A stretch of DNA of 11,577 bases from JAYODW01 sp038116745. GTDB lineage: Bacteria > Pseudomonadota > Gammaproteobacteria > Ga0077536. Numbering within the stretch: position 1 is the first letter of the stretch; every line of letters starts with the position of its first letter. The notes under the pieces are model-generated. The model saw only the letters and a program-made list of their open reading frames with translations, did no database searches and was not told the origin of the DNA. This document shows positions 1-6,830 of the stretch, piece after piece. The position numbers were made by a program, and so were the translations under genes. The stretch spans positions 1-11,577 of the forward strand of contig JAYODW010000071.1 of the NCBI GenBank assembly GCA_038116745.1. The letters are read 5' to 3'.

Positions 1-51
1 TACGATGTCGTCACTCTCGGCGATGACGGTGTTTTTCCAGATGGCTTTCAT
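1..51 (-). CDS. DUF427 domain protein, 5' end only
   Basis: Only the first 17 codons are inside the window; the gene runs off the left edge. The start MKAIWKNTVIAESDDIV matches the usual opening of the small DUF427 family (Met-Lys-Ala-x-Trp-x-x-x-Val-Ile-Ala-Glu-Ser-Asp-Asp), which I recognise from memory. The ATG at 51-49 is preceded on the minus strand by AAAGGA with a six-base spacer, a good ribosome binding site. DUF427 proteins are about 90-150 residues and lack a settled function. It points away from the glycan genes and probably marks the chromosomal flank of the island. Confidence 0.75.
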   Translation of the reverse strand, partial: MKAIWKNTVIAESDDIV

Positions 52-361
52 GTGAGGTCCTTTACTTTGCGTCCCACTGCGAACACGCGCCGAAACGTCG
101 CTCTGGGGCTCTGATTGCGGCAAAACTCAACGGTGAGGTGTTGAGACTAGTGAGCTGCACAGGGGAGAGCAAGTGAATACAGTCCACCGGAAGTTAAACG
201 CCACCACAGTGGGATGTGCCGCCTCAGTGGATCCTTGGAAGATGTGGCTACAACCAGATCTGGCGATTCTCGGAGTGGTTGCAGGTTAGCGGCGAAGCTC
301 GAGCCAGCGGCGCCGTTCCCGTCGGGATGAAGCCGACGGGCAACTGATAAACTCGCCGCGC
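52..361. other. Intergenic region between DUF427 gene and PLD-like gene
   Basis: About 310 bases with no convincing gene. Open frames crossing it on the minus strand have Arg/Pro/Ala-rich, low-complexity translations and look like shadows of the PLD-like gene. It should hold the diverging promoters of the DUF427 gene and the PLD-like gene, but I see no strong -35/-10 pair for either. The one clear structure is the stem-loop at 318-340. Confidence 0.5.
318..340 (+). promoter_or_regulatory. Stem-loop upstream of the PLD-like gene
   Basis: A perfect 8-base inverted repeat, CCCGTCGG and CCGACGGG, encloses the 7-base loop GATGAAG and ends 21 bases before the ATG at 362. There is no T-run after it, so it is not a typical intrinsic terminator. 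It could be a leader hairpin affecting translation or mRNA stability, or an operator. The downstream start has no clear Shine-Dalgarno sequence, which makes a structured leader more interesting. The role is inferred. Confidence 0.4.
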
Positions 362-1423
362 ATGAATGATTCTCCGCTGTTCGATCAGGTTCATTTCGGT
401 GGCCCGGATAGGTCGCCAGGTGCTCTGCGGGACGTATTGGAGAAGTGTGTCGAGGAGGTCCCGGCTGGCGGCAGTATCGACTGGGTAACCTACTATTTCC
501 GTGACCGCCGTCTCGCTGGTGCGTTGCTGCGCGCGCATCGGCGCGGAGTGCAGGTGCGGGTTGTGCTGTCCGCCTCGACGAGGACGCCTGCGGCAAATTC
601 AGCGGTTGTCAGAATGCTGAGCGGAACCGAAGGTCTGGGAACAGGTCTTCGGCTCGTCAACCTTGGAGGTTTTGCGGTGCCGATAGGGAGAGGTCTCGTG
701 CCGCGCTTACATGAAAAAATTTATTGCTTTTCGCATCCGCGACCTACCGCGTTAGTTGGTTCGTTTAATCCTTCAGATGATGAGCCCGAGCTTCGCCCGG
801 AGGTAATTGCTGAGATCGGTGCCCATCAGCGTTCCTGGAATGTACTGGTAGCGCTTACCGAATCGAAGCTTGTGACTGGTCTGAGGACGCATATTCGTAC
901 GCTCCACGCCGATGCGCCGGGCCTTATATACCGTTTCACTGAAAAAGCGAATGCATCGATCAATACCACAGGCTCGCGCATCTATTTCTGGCCTCGCGCC
1001 ACGGCGCACCCGGTGCTCGAGCGCTTGGAGAGACTGCCGCATACGGCACGTGTTCGCATTGCCGCTTCGCACCTCAGTGCGCCGACTGTTGTCAAAGTAC
1101 TCCTGAGGCTTTCACGGCGGGGAGTGCGCGTTGAAGTCCTCTCAGAAATGACCGCTCGCCGCGTTACCAATGCCTGTGAAAAACGGCTGCGCGATGGAGG
1201 GATCCTCTTTAAACGGCTTGCAGGCGACGAAGCGGTTCCCATGCATCTGAAAATGGTTCTAGTTGATAGTGGAGCGGAACGCTGGACTGCATTCGGAAGC
1301 TTCAACTGGACTCGTCCCTCCATGTGGATGAATCATGAAGTTGCCCTGGTTTCCGAAGATGCGAGGTTGTTTGAGGCTTTTTCCGGACGCTGGTGCGATT
1401 TGCATGCAGCATCTGTGGCTTGA
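362..1423 (+). CDS. Phospholipase D-superfamily protein (cardiolipin synthase-like)
   Basis: A 353-residue protein with two PLD half-sites. The first has His117, Lys119 and GSFN at 133-136; the second has His295, Lys297, Asp302 and GSFN at 312-315. The family uses a His from each half to cleave or transfer phosphodiesters (phosphatidyl transfer, phospholipid or nucleic acid cleavage). In the first motif the usual Asp is Ser124 and the spacing to Gly is two residues longer than the classic HxKx4Dx6G; in the second, Asp is kept with a three-residue longer spacer. No signal peptide or membrane segment is obvious, unlike classical cardiolipin synthases, so a cytoplasmic or peripheral enzyme is likely. 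The ATG at 362 is the only usable start, because the frame closes upstream and has no ATG, GTG or TTG; it lacks a clear ribosome binding site. The next gene follows after 46 bases on the same strand, so co-transcription is likely. The substrate is unknown. Confidence 0.8.
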   Translation: MNDSPLFDQVHFGGPDRSPGALRDVLEKCVEEVPAGGSIDWVTYYFRDRRLAGALLRAHRRGVQVRVVLSASTRTPAANSAVVRMLSGTEGLGTGLRLVNLGGFAVPIGRGLVPRLHEKIYCFSHPRPTALVGSFNPSDDEPELRPEVIAEIGAHQRSWNVLVALTESKLVTGLRTHIRTLHADAPGLIYRFTEKANASINTTGSRIYFWPRATAHPVLERLERLPHTARVRIAASHLSAPTVVKVLLRLSRRGVRVEVLSEMTARRVTNACEKRLRDGGILFKRLAGDEAVPMHLKMVLVDSGAERWTAFGSFNWTRPSMWMNHEVALVSEDARLFEAFSGRWCDLHAASVA

Positions 1424-1469
1424 GATTTTTCGCCGGGGCACTATCGACCGTGCGTGCAGGTAGATAACC

Positions 1470-2867
1470 TTGACGCCTTCTACACTCATTATCCCGATCG
1501 AAAATCAGGTCAGGGAGCTTGACGCCAAGTTGATGCTGGCTTGCATGGCCGCCGAGCGGGGATTTCCTGTAATCATCGGTTCGCGAGCATATATCCATTA
1601 CATCGCCGGGTCGTTGCCCAGGGGGATCTATCTGGCCAAAAGCATGCGCGGGTTGAGCGCGACCATGTTCCGTTTGCTTCGTTTGCTTGGGCATGACATT
1701 GCGGCATGGGAAGAAGAGGCGTTAGTTCATCCGCCCGCGGAGACGTATTTCACCCTCCGGCTTTCTCCAAAAACTGTTGACAAGGTGTCGCATGTTTTCG
1801 CCTGGGGGAACGAAAACTGCGCACTCATGAAGCAATATCCTCATACGCCGCCGCGTCTGCCTATTCATGTCACCGGCAATCCTCGAGGTGACATGCTTCG
1901 CCCTGAACTGCGCGCCTATTTTGCGTCGGCGGTGGCAGAGATTGGCCACCGTTATGCCCCGTTTCTCTTGATTAATACAAATTACAGCGACGTCAATCCG
2001 TTCATACCGGACATTGGACTGTTCGCCAAAGGTTCGGATGGAACCGTCGTGCGGGGCCAGGCAGGTCTTGGTATGTCCGAAGCGTTCGCGGTGGGGCTGC
2101 GAGAACATAAACAGATGCTGTTTGCTCGGTTCCAGCAGATGATTCCGCATCTTGCGAGACGCTTCCCCCATATGAACGTGGTTGTACGTCCTCATCCCAG
2201 TGAGAAGTTTTCCAGCTACGAGCGATTTGCCGAGGAGTTTCCAAACGTACATGTGGATGCCGGTGGAAACATTATTCCGTGGCTGCTTGCCGCTCGGGTG
2301 ATGATCCACAACGGCTGCACAACTGGGGTAGAAGCTTATGCGCTTGGCCGTCAGTCAATTGCGTATCTGCCCGGGCTGAATCCCTACTACGACTTCGACT
2401 TCCAAGGACTGCCCAACCGTCTGAGTGATCAGTGCCACGATCTGGATGAGCTAGAGTCCACTCTCAGCTGTGTCCTGGAAGCCGGAGAGGTAGTGCGCCG
2501 CGCCCCCGATCAGGAACAGGAAAAACTTTTTAGCCACTTCATCGCTGCGCAGTCCGGTTCGTTTGCGTGCGAGCGGATACTCAACGTGCTGGTCGCAGAG
2601 GGTTATCTCAATAAGCAACCTCCCGCACCCATGCTGCTGAGGCGTCTCTCAGGGCGCGGGCTCACCGCTTTTCGTGCGCGCCAGAAGCAGGTGAAGCACC
2701 AGAGGGATGGAGCAAATCGCCAGAACTATCACGACCACCGCTTCCCCACGCTTGCTGTTTCAGATATCGCTGCAAGAGTCGCTCGCCTGGGTGAGACCCT
2801 TGGCCGCTTTCAAAGGATTGCCGTCGAGCCCTATTCAAAACATGTGTTCAGTGTTGTCAGCCGCTGA
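1470..2867 (+). CDS. Surface carbohydrate biosynthesis protein, GT-B-like C-terminal half
   Basis: A 465-residue protein that I place in the family usually named 'surface carbohydrate biosynthesis protein' (TIGR04396-type). The N-terminus (IIPIENQVRELDAKLMLA, residues 7-24) is typical. The middle carries GNPRGD (136-141). The C-terminal half has RPHPSE (240-245) and CTTGVE (283-288), resembling the nucleotide-binding half of GT-B glycosyltransferases and teichoic acid polymerase-like enzymes, where a His-Pro motif contacts the CMP/CDP part of the donor. A role as a sugar transferase in surface glycan assembly is inference. The start is TTG at 1470, chosen because the family motif begins within ten residues; the ribosome binding site is weak (CAGG at 1457-1460). 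It shares (R/K)xHPSE and CTTxxE with the 6831-8219 gene. Its last 11 bases overlap the end of the convergent neuA-like gene. Confidence 0.7.
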   Translation: MTPSTLIIPIENQVRELDAKLMLACMAAERGFPVIIGSRAYIHYIAGSLPRGIYLAKSMRGLSATMFRLLRLLGHDIAAWEEEALVHPPAETYFTLRLSPKTVDKVSHVFAWGNENCALMKQYPHTPPRLPIHVTGNPRGDMLRPELRAYFASAVAEIGHRYAPFLLINTNYSDVNPFIPDIGLFAKGSDGTVVRGQAGLGMSEAFAVGLREHKQMLFARFQQMIPHLARRFPHMNVVVRPHPSEKFSSYERFAEEFPNVHVDAGGNIIPWLLAARVMIHNGCTTGVEAYALGRQSIAYLPGLNPYYDFDFQGLPNRLSDQCHDLDELESTLSCVLEAGEVVRRAPDQEQEKLFSHFIAAQSGSFACERILNVLVAEGYLNKQPPAPMLLRRLSGRGLTAFRARQKQVKHQRDGANRQNYHDHRFPTLAVSDIAARVARLGETLGRFQRIAVEPYSKHVFSVVSR

Positions 2868-2868
2868 C
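2856..2868. repeat. Palindrome holding both stop codons of a convergent gene pair
   Basis: GTCAGC-C-GCTGAC is a perfect 6-base inverted repeat with a 1-base centre. The plus-strand TGA (2865-2867) lies in its right arm and the minus-strand TGA (2859-2857) in its left arm, so the two genes overlap by 11 bases. GGGGTTTT follows on the plus strand. A one-base loop is too tight for a standard hairpin, so a terminator role is only a possibility. Confidence 0.55.
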
Positions 2869-3540
2869 GGGGTTTTCGCTAGAGGCTCTCCTCATTAAAA
2901 GGCGGCGCGCGGCCTCAATGTCCTCAGGCTCGTCTATCTCGAGGAGTGATTCCTCAGGCATTTCGAAGACACCAATTTTTCCTCCAAGGCGGCAACGTTG
3001 TTCGAAGAGAATGTGAGCGCGGGTGAAATAGAACGCGCCATTTTCGATCAGGGTGCCAGGAAAATCCTGGCGCCTCGGTCGCGCTGACGGATCGTAATTG
3101 AGGGGCTTCCCATCGAGGCTCCAGTAAAAGCGCTTGCTGATTACCGCGCTGAGCATCGAATCAAGATCCTGATGTATGAATTCCGCTCGCGCTTGCTTGA
3201 AGTGATGAGCGCGAGTGAAGGGTGAGGTGGCCTGAACGAGACACATTACGTCAAACGCTGTGTGACTGGCTACCTCAAGCATGATCGATTCTGTTGTGGC
3301 TTCGTCAGTTGCGCTTTCGGGAGTTCTGTCGATCACAGCGATTGCATTGCCGAACTCGCGGCGCACGCGATTCCTTATGTCCTCGTGATCAGACGCTACG
3401 ATGATCTCGTCGAAACAGTCGGACAGTATCGCTTGCTCAAGACTCCAGGAAAAAAGAGGGCGCCCTGCTATGTCGAGCAGGTTTTTCAACGGAATCGACT
3501 TGGAACCGCCGCGCAGCGGCATCAGACAGATCCAGCGCAT
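2857..3540 (-). CDS. neuA: CMP-nonulosonic acid synthetase (NeuA-type cytidylyltransferase)
   Basis: A 227-residue protein that activates a nonulosonic acid with CTP to give the CMP sugar and pyrophosphate, in the cytoplasm. The N-terminal nucleotide-binding signature is RGGSKSIPLKN (residues 10-20), with Ser15 where Gly is usual. Further family motifs are VASD (48-51), QATSP (103-107, compare QPTSP), ENGAFY (166-171) and IDEPED (202-207). It matches the usual single-domain length of about 220-230. The frame is open further upstream to 3750, but that extension overlaps neuB, is Arg-rich and looks non-coding; the ATG at 3540 starts exactly at the family motif, only 5 bases after the neuB stop, so the two are almost certainly translated from one message. 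No strong ribosome binding site is visible, and coupling is likely. Which nonulosonic acid it uses (Neu5Ac, legionaminic, Kdn or other) cannot be told here. Confidence 0.85.
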   Translation of the reverse strand: MRWICLMPLRGGSKSIPLKNLLDIAGRPLFSWSLEQAILSDCFDEIIVASDHEDIRNRVRREFGNAIAVIDRTPESATDEATTESIMLEVASHTAFDVMCLVQATSPFTRAHHFKQARAEFIHQDLDSMLSAVISKRFYWSLDGKPLNYDPSARPRRQDFPGTLIENGAFYFTRAHILFEQRCRLGGKIGVFEMPEESLLEIDEPEDIEAARRLLMRRASSENPVSG

Positions 3541-3545
3541 CAGAC

Positions 3546-4451
3546 TTAATCCGAAACGATGTTTGCCGGTCGTTTGAGCTTCGCGCGTTGGGGTTGTTCG
3601 ATGTCCAGCAATGGCTCTGCTTTGTGCTGAAGAGCCAACGCAACTGAGCGGGTATCCCGCACCAGACGTCGTAATCCGTCTGGCTCTAACGAGGCGGCGT
3701 GGTCGGTACCTTTCCAGGTGCGGTCGAGGGTAAAGTGCCGCTCGATCCACGAAGCACCGAGAGTCTGCGCGGCGATATCAAGCGCGATGCCAAGATGATG
3801 GCCTGAGAAACCCACCGCTTTCACCGAATCTCCATAGGCATTGATGAGGCGTGGGATCTCCAGAAGGCATACGTCTTTCTGCGGCACCGGGTAACCGGAG
3901 GTGCACGCGTAGATGACAGTGCGGCTGAGCGCGCCGTGGCGGGCAAGCCGCTCCAGTATCCATTCTTGTTCTGCAGGGGTGGTCATCCCGAAGGACACAT
4001 GGATGTCTCCCGTGTAGTCGGCAGCGAGGATGTCCAGCAATGGTCCGTTGAGGTTGCAGGCCGAGGGAATTTTTATGTAGTCGGGAGAGAGAGAGGCGAT
4101 TTCCCGGGCGGACGTGAGATCCCATACCGAGCATGAGTAGCCCACGCCGACATCTTTACAGAATTCAAGCAAACGTCTGTGTTCATCGACGTCAAACTCG
4201 AGGAATTCGCGATGAGCCCCATAGCTCGCACCGTAACTATTGTCCGGGTTGGGATGTGGTGCTGCATATTCCTCCGGGGTGAGCAGCTCGCGATTGTTGC
4301 GTTTCTGGAACTTGACGTAGTCCACTGATGCGAAATCGACGGCTGACTTGATCAAGTCAAGCGCTATACCTGGGTCGCCTTTGTGGTTACAGCCGATTTC
4401 GGCAACGATCGTGGGCTGCGTGGTCACAGCATTACTCTTTTCAGAACTCAT
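3546..4451 (-). CDS. neuB: Nonulosonic acid synthase, NeuB-type, lacking SAF domain
   Basis: A 301-residue TIM-barrel enzyme that condenses phosphoenolpyruvate with a mannosamine-type sugar to make a sialic-like acid. Motifs: AEIGCNHKG (17-25), KFQ (47-49), KIPSA (127-131), CTSGYP (183-188), GFSGHHLG (214-221) and ERHFTLDRTWKGTDHAASL (237-255). Typical NeuB/SpsE proteins are about 335-350 residues with a C-terminal antifreeze-like SAF domain that reaches into the partner's active site. Here the protein ends soon after the barrel (RAKLKRPANIVSD, then TAA), so SAF is absent. Two starts are possible: ATG at 4451 (weak GAGAG, 9-base spacer) or in-frame GTG at 4427, preceded by AAAGAG with a 7-base spacer and giving MTTQPTIVAEIG. 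I list the longer form. It lies 87 bases after the ABC exporter gene and 5 bases before neuA, on the same strand. No epimerase gene is nearby. Confidence 0.88.
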   Translation of the reverse strand: MSSEKSNAVTTQPTIVAEIGCNHKGDPGIALDLIKSAVDFASVDYVKFQKRNNRELLTPEEYAAPHPNPDNSYGASYGAHREFLEFDVDEHRRLLEFCKDVGVGYSCSVWDLTSAREIASLSPDYIKIPSACNLNGPLLDILAADYTGDIHVSFGMTTPAEQEWILERLARHGALSRTVIYACTSGYPVPQKDVCLLEIPRLINAYGDSVKAVGFSGHHLGIALDIAAQTLGASWIERHFTLDRTWKGTDHAASLEPDGLRRLVRDTRSVALALQHKAEPLLDIEQPQRAKLKRPANIVSD

Positions 4452-4538
4452 GGTGGAAGGCTCTCAATTTCCCGGGTTTGGCTGGAAGATAACGGTGCAG
4501 GATAAATATTTTTGGTTTTTTTTGGCTGAGGACGTTAA
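4452..4538. other. Short spacer between ABC exporter and neuB genes
   Basis: 87 bases including a plus-strand run TTTTTGGTTTTTTTTGG near 4509-4525, which reads as an A-rich stretch in the direction of transcription. This is not an intrinsic terminator for the minus-strand operon. It may help translation start of neuB or hold an internal promoter; nothing decisive is visible. Confidence 0.35.
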
Positions 4539-6281
4539 TCAAAACTGCTCGAGTCCGGACAACGCGCGGGTATCTTTCACGGCGGTACACGAATTCTGGG
4601 CATTTGGTGCGGCCGGGTTCTGGCTATAAAGATCGATAACCTGATCCGCGGCCTTCATCAGGATAGTGTGATGGGAGGCAGCGATGATTGTCAGGTCGGA
4701 TTTAAGTCCGTCGAGCATGTTGCAGATGAGCTGGGCGCTGGTATCGTCCAGAGCGCTGGTCGGCTCATCCAGGACAAGTACCTTCGGGTTATGCGCAAGC
4801 GCTCGGGCGATAGCAACGCGCTGCCGTTGCCCACCAGACAGTTTGCCACCGCGCTCTCCGACAACTGTCTGGATCCCGTCAGGGAGCCCGTCGACGAATC
4901 CCAGGAGGCCGACTTTGTCCAAGGCCGCTCTTGCATGAGACTCAGCCAAATCGGGTTCACCCACGACAACATTCGCAAAAATGGAGTCATGTAAAAGAAC
5001 GGGATCTTGCGGGACGTAGCCGATGAGGTGGCGCCATTCGTGCAGATTGATAGCTTCAAGCTGAAAACCGTCGATATCTATACGCCCCTCCTCTGGGCGA
5101 ATGAGACCGCACACCAAATCCAGAACAGTGCTTTTTCCGCGCCCGGATGCGCCGCTAATTACCGTTAAAGAGTTCTGAACGATAGTGAAATCGAGTTGGC
5201 GAATGACCCAGTTTTCTCTGTAGCGAAACCCGACATTTTTGCCCCGAATGCAATCATCCAAGGTGGCCGGCCGAGCGCCGTGGTGACGCTCTTCTGCGCT
5301 GAGGGCTGATTCGATTGCGCGTTCTACGGCCTGGAATGCCGTCTGTTGCGTAAGGACCAGCTGATATTGCCGCTGGACTTTGTTCACTAGGGTTAACAGG
5401 CGTACCAGCAGAAACACCAAGACCATCACAGCGGACAGTGTGAGACCCCAGTAGGTCAGGGAAACATATAGGCCGAGCGCGGCTAGTCCTGCAAGGAGAG
5501 GTTCTTGCAGCGCCCGCAAAGCTTCCTTACTGACCACTTCGGATCTTGTTGCGTGCTCAAGGCTAAGTGTTTGACCTTTCAGCGTCTTATCCGCCACCTG
5601 ATCTCTCGCCATCGCTTTCAGTGCCTTCACTGATGCGAGAACGTCTGTCAGGTCGGCAAGCAGGCCTCGCATCAGGACGGTCTGACGCTGCCCCGCGCGG
5701 TGCGCCAGCTTCATGAGCTTTCGGAGCAGAGCTAGTGACCCGATTCCGGCTGCGAGTGCAATCAACGTTGCTTGCCATGAGACAGCAAGCGCTACTGCTG
5801 AGTAGACCAGCGCTTGTAGAACGTAGGCAATGACGCGCGCCGCATATTCGAACCCGGTAGCGGCCCGGTATGACTCAGTGGCGATTGAATTTGCCAGGGT
5901 GCCGCTTCGATGACTCAGGAAATACTGCCACTCGCTCTTAAGCAGGGCATCCAGAAGCCGCAGTCTGAAGTCGGTAGCAACTCGCGCGACTGTGTAGCCG
6001 ACCTGTCGATTCGCTACCAGAACCAATATGGATTTCAGGACAACACCCGCGACGATCACCGCAAGGAGTGTTCCAACGGTTGGTTCAAGATCTATCGCTG
6101 CGAACCAACCGAGAACCAAGCTCGACACCCGATCATCAGCGGGCGAGCCGCCTGCCAGGGATAGAAGCGGAAGCATCGCGCCGAGGCTCAAGCCTTCTGC
6201 AATACCGGCGATCAGAAGGGATCCGAGCATCACTGCACCCTGAGATGGGTATTTACGCAGCAAAAAAGCGATCATCTTCAT
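4539..6281 (-). CDS. ABC exporter, fused permease and ATPase (MsbA/PglK-type)
   Basis: A 580-residue half-transporter that should work as an inner-membrane homodimer. The N-terminal about 310 residues hold roughly six hydrophobic segments (near 16-43, 68-90, 148-166, 168-186, 258-280 and 283-300). The C-terminal ATPase has Walker A GASGRGKST (377-385), Q-loop Gln425 in YVPQDP, signature LSGGQ (481-485), Walker B VLVLDE (501-506) and the switch His537. All catalytic residues are present. Such exporters flip lipid A, lipid-linked oligosaccharides or other lipids. Placed first in the run with neuB and neuA, it most likely flips a nonulosonic acid-bearing lipid-linked glycan; that substrate is inference. 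The start is ATG at 6281 with a poor ribosome binding site; a second ATG two codons later is an alternative. The last 25 residues or so run past the usual end of the ATPase domain. Confidence 0.87.
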   Translation of the reverse strand: MKMIAFLLRKYPSQGAVMLGSLLIAGIAEGLSLGAMLPLLSLAGGSPADDRVSSLVLGWFAAIDLEPTVGTLLAVIVAGVVLKSILVLVANRQVGYTVARVATDFRLRLLDALLKSEWQYFLSHRSGTLANSIATESYRAATGFEYAARVIAYVLQALVYSAVALAVSWQATLIALAAGIGSLALLRKLMKLAHRAGQRQTVLMRGLLADLTDVLASVKALKAMARDQVADKTLKGQTLSLEHATRSEVVSKEALRALQEPLLAGLAALGLYVSLTYWGLTLSAVMVLVFLLVRLLTLVNKVQRQYQLVLTQQTAFQAVERAIESALSAEERHHGARPATLDDCIRGKNVGFRYRENWVIRQLDFTIVQNSLTVISGASGRGKSTVLDLVCGLIRPEEGRIDIDGFQLEAINLHEWRHLIGYVPQDPVLLHDSIFANVVVGEPDLAESHARAALDKVGLLGFVDGLPDGIQTVVGERGGKLSGGQRQRVAIARALAHNPKVLVLDEPTSALDDTSAQLICNMLDGLKSDLTIIAASHHTILMKAADQVIDLYSQNPAAPNAQNSCTAVKDTRALSGLEQF

Positions 6282-6305
6282 CGGAATTCGGCCTCGAGTG
6301 GCTCG

Positions 6306-6518
6306 TCAGCCCAACCCTCTCTTTTTTTGCGGACCGGGAGCACGGGCATACATTGCGTCTGTACTGAGTCTGAGACGTTCGATAGGGCTCATTTGAACGA
6401 TACCGAAATTGGAGCGACGTTCCTGTACACGCGCCAAAATTTGTTGAGGCAGGATTTCAGGCCCGCCACCTATGCTCTCAAGCCCGTCGGTCTGACTCGA
6501 ATAAGAAAATCCGACCAC
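6306..6518 (-). CDS. Hypothetical 70-residue ORF upstream of the ABC exporter
   Basis: An open frame of 70 codons on the same strand as the ABC gene, ending 24 bases before it. The start would be GTG at 6518, only three codons after an in-frame TAA, with no properly spaced ribosome binding site. The sequence (for example QQILARVQERRSNFG, then MSPIERLRLSTDAMYAR) looks protein-like and has ordinary codon use, but I do not recognise it. It may be a small gene, the degraded tail of a larger gene, or chance. Confidence 0.28.
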   Translation of the reverse strand: MVGFSYSSQTDGLESIGGGPEILPQQILARVQERRSNFGIVQMSPIERLRLSTDAMYARAPGPQKKRGLG

Positions 6519-6534
6519 CTCGAGTTAAACGTGC

Positions 6535-6543
6535 CCTATAGCA
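6535..6543 (-). promoter_or_regulatory. Candidate extended -10 for the ABC-neuB-neuA run
   Basis: On the minus strand this reads TGCTATAGG, close to the extended -10 pattern TGnTATAAT. A convincing -35 at normal spacing is not visible. It lies about 250 bases before the ABC start and just upstream of the 70-residue ORF. Weak evidence. Confidence 0.22.
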
Positions 6544-6661
6544 TCCCTTGCCGCTCGAACGACCGTAAGCTCTTGGCGTTAGATGCTTGTCTGCAGGTCT
6601 GAAGCGTACCGAATGCTGCGGCGCCACACTTGGACGGGTTAGTATATATGACAACCGTCAA

Positions 6662-6674
6662 CGCTACTGTAGCG
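6662..6674. repeat. Inverted repeat CGCTAC-T-GTAGCG in the divergent region
   Basis: A perfect 6-base palindrome with a single central base, near the middle of the divergent intergenic region. The size and symmetry suit a regulator binding site, but it could be chance. No second copy was seen in the window. Confidence 0.35.
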
Positions 6675-6710
6675 CTATGTTTATTGGGCATAACCAAAGC
6701 GCTGTCACGA

Positions 6711-6737
6711 TTGTGGTGGGGTACTATCTGCTATACA
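6711..6737 (+). promoter_or_regulatory. Candidate promoter for the 6831 gene
   Basis: TTGTGG (6711-6716) as a -35-like box, a 15-base spacer, then TATACA (6732-6737) preceded by TGC, giving an extended -10. This would start transcription near 6744 and leave an untranslated leader of about 87 bases. Pattern match only. Confidence 0.28.
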
Positions 6738-6830
6738 CCTAAGCGATGATCTAGACCTTTAGCGTATCTCCGGCGCTAGGCAACACCCGAAAATTAAAAG
6801 AACCAGAAATTATCAGGGATGGACAAGTAA

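Larger units (their letters stand above)
6519..6830. other. Divergent control region between ABC run and second glycan gene
   Basis: About 310 bases without a convincing gene, AT-richer than the neighbouring minus-strand genes. It must hold the start signals for the leftward ABC-neuB-neuA run and for the rightward gene at 6831. It contains two oppositely directed extended -10-like boxes and an inverted repeat (listed separately). Confidence 0.5.

Noticed and set aside
147..596. 149-codon minus-strand open frame over the left intergenic region and the PLD-like gene
   Set aside because: Arg/Pro/Ala/Ser-rich, no recognisable pattern, and it overlaps the strongly supported PLD frame.
3541..3750. 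N-terminal extension of the neuA frame to 3750
   Set aside because: It lies inside neuB, is Arg-rich and unlike the family; the ATG at 3540 begins at the conserved RGGSK region.
6068..6367. 99-codon plus-strand frame over the ABC start
   Set aside because: Antisense to the ABC permease coding region; no family likeness.
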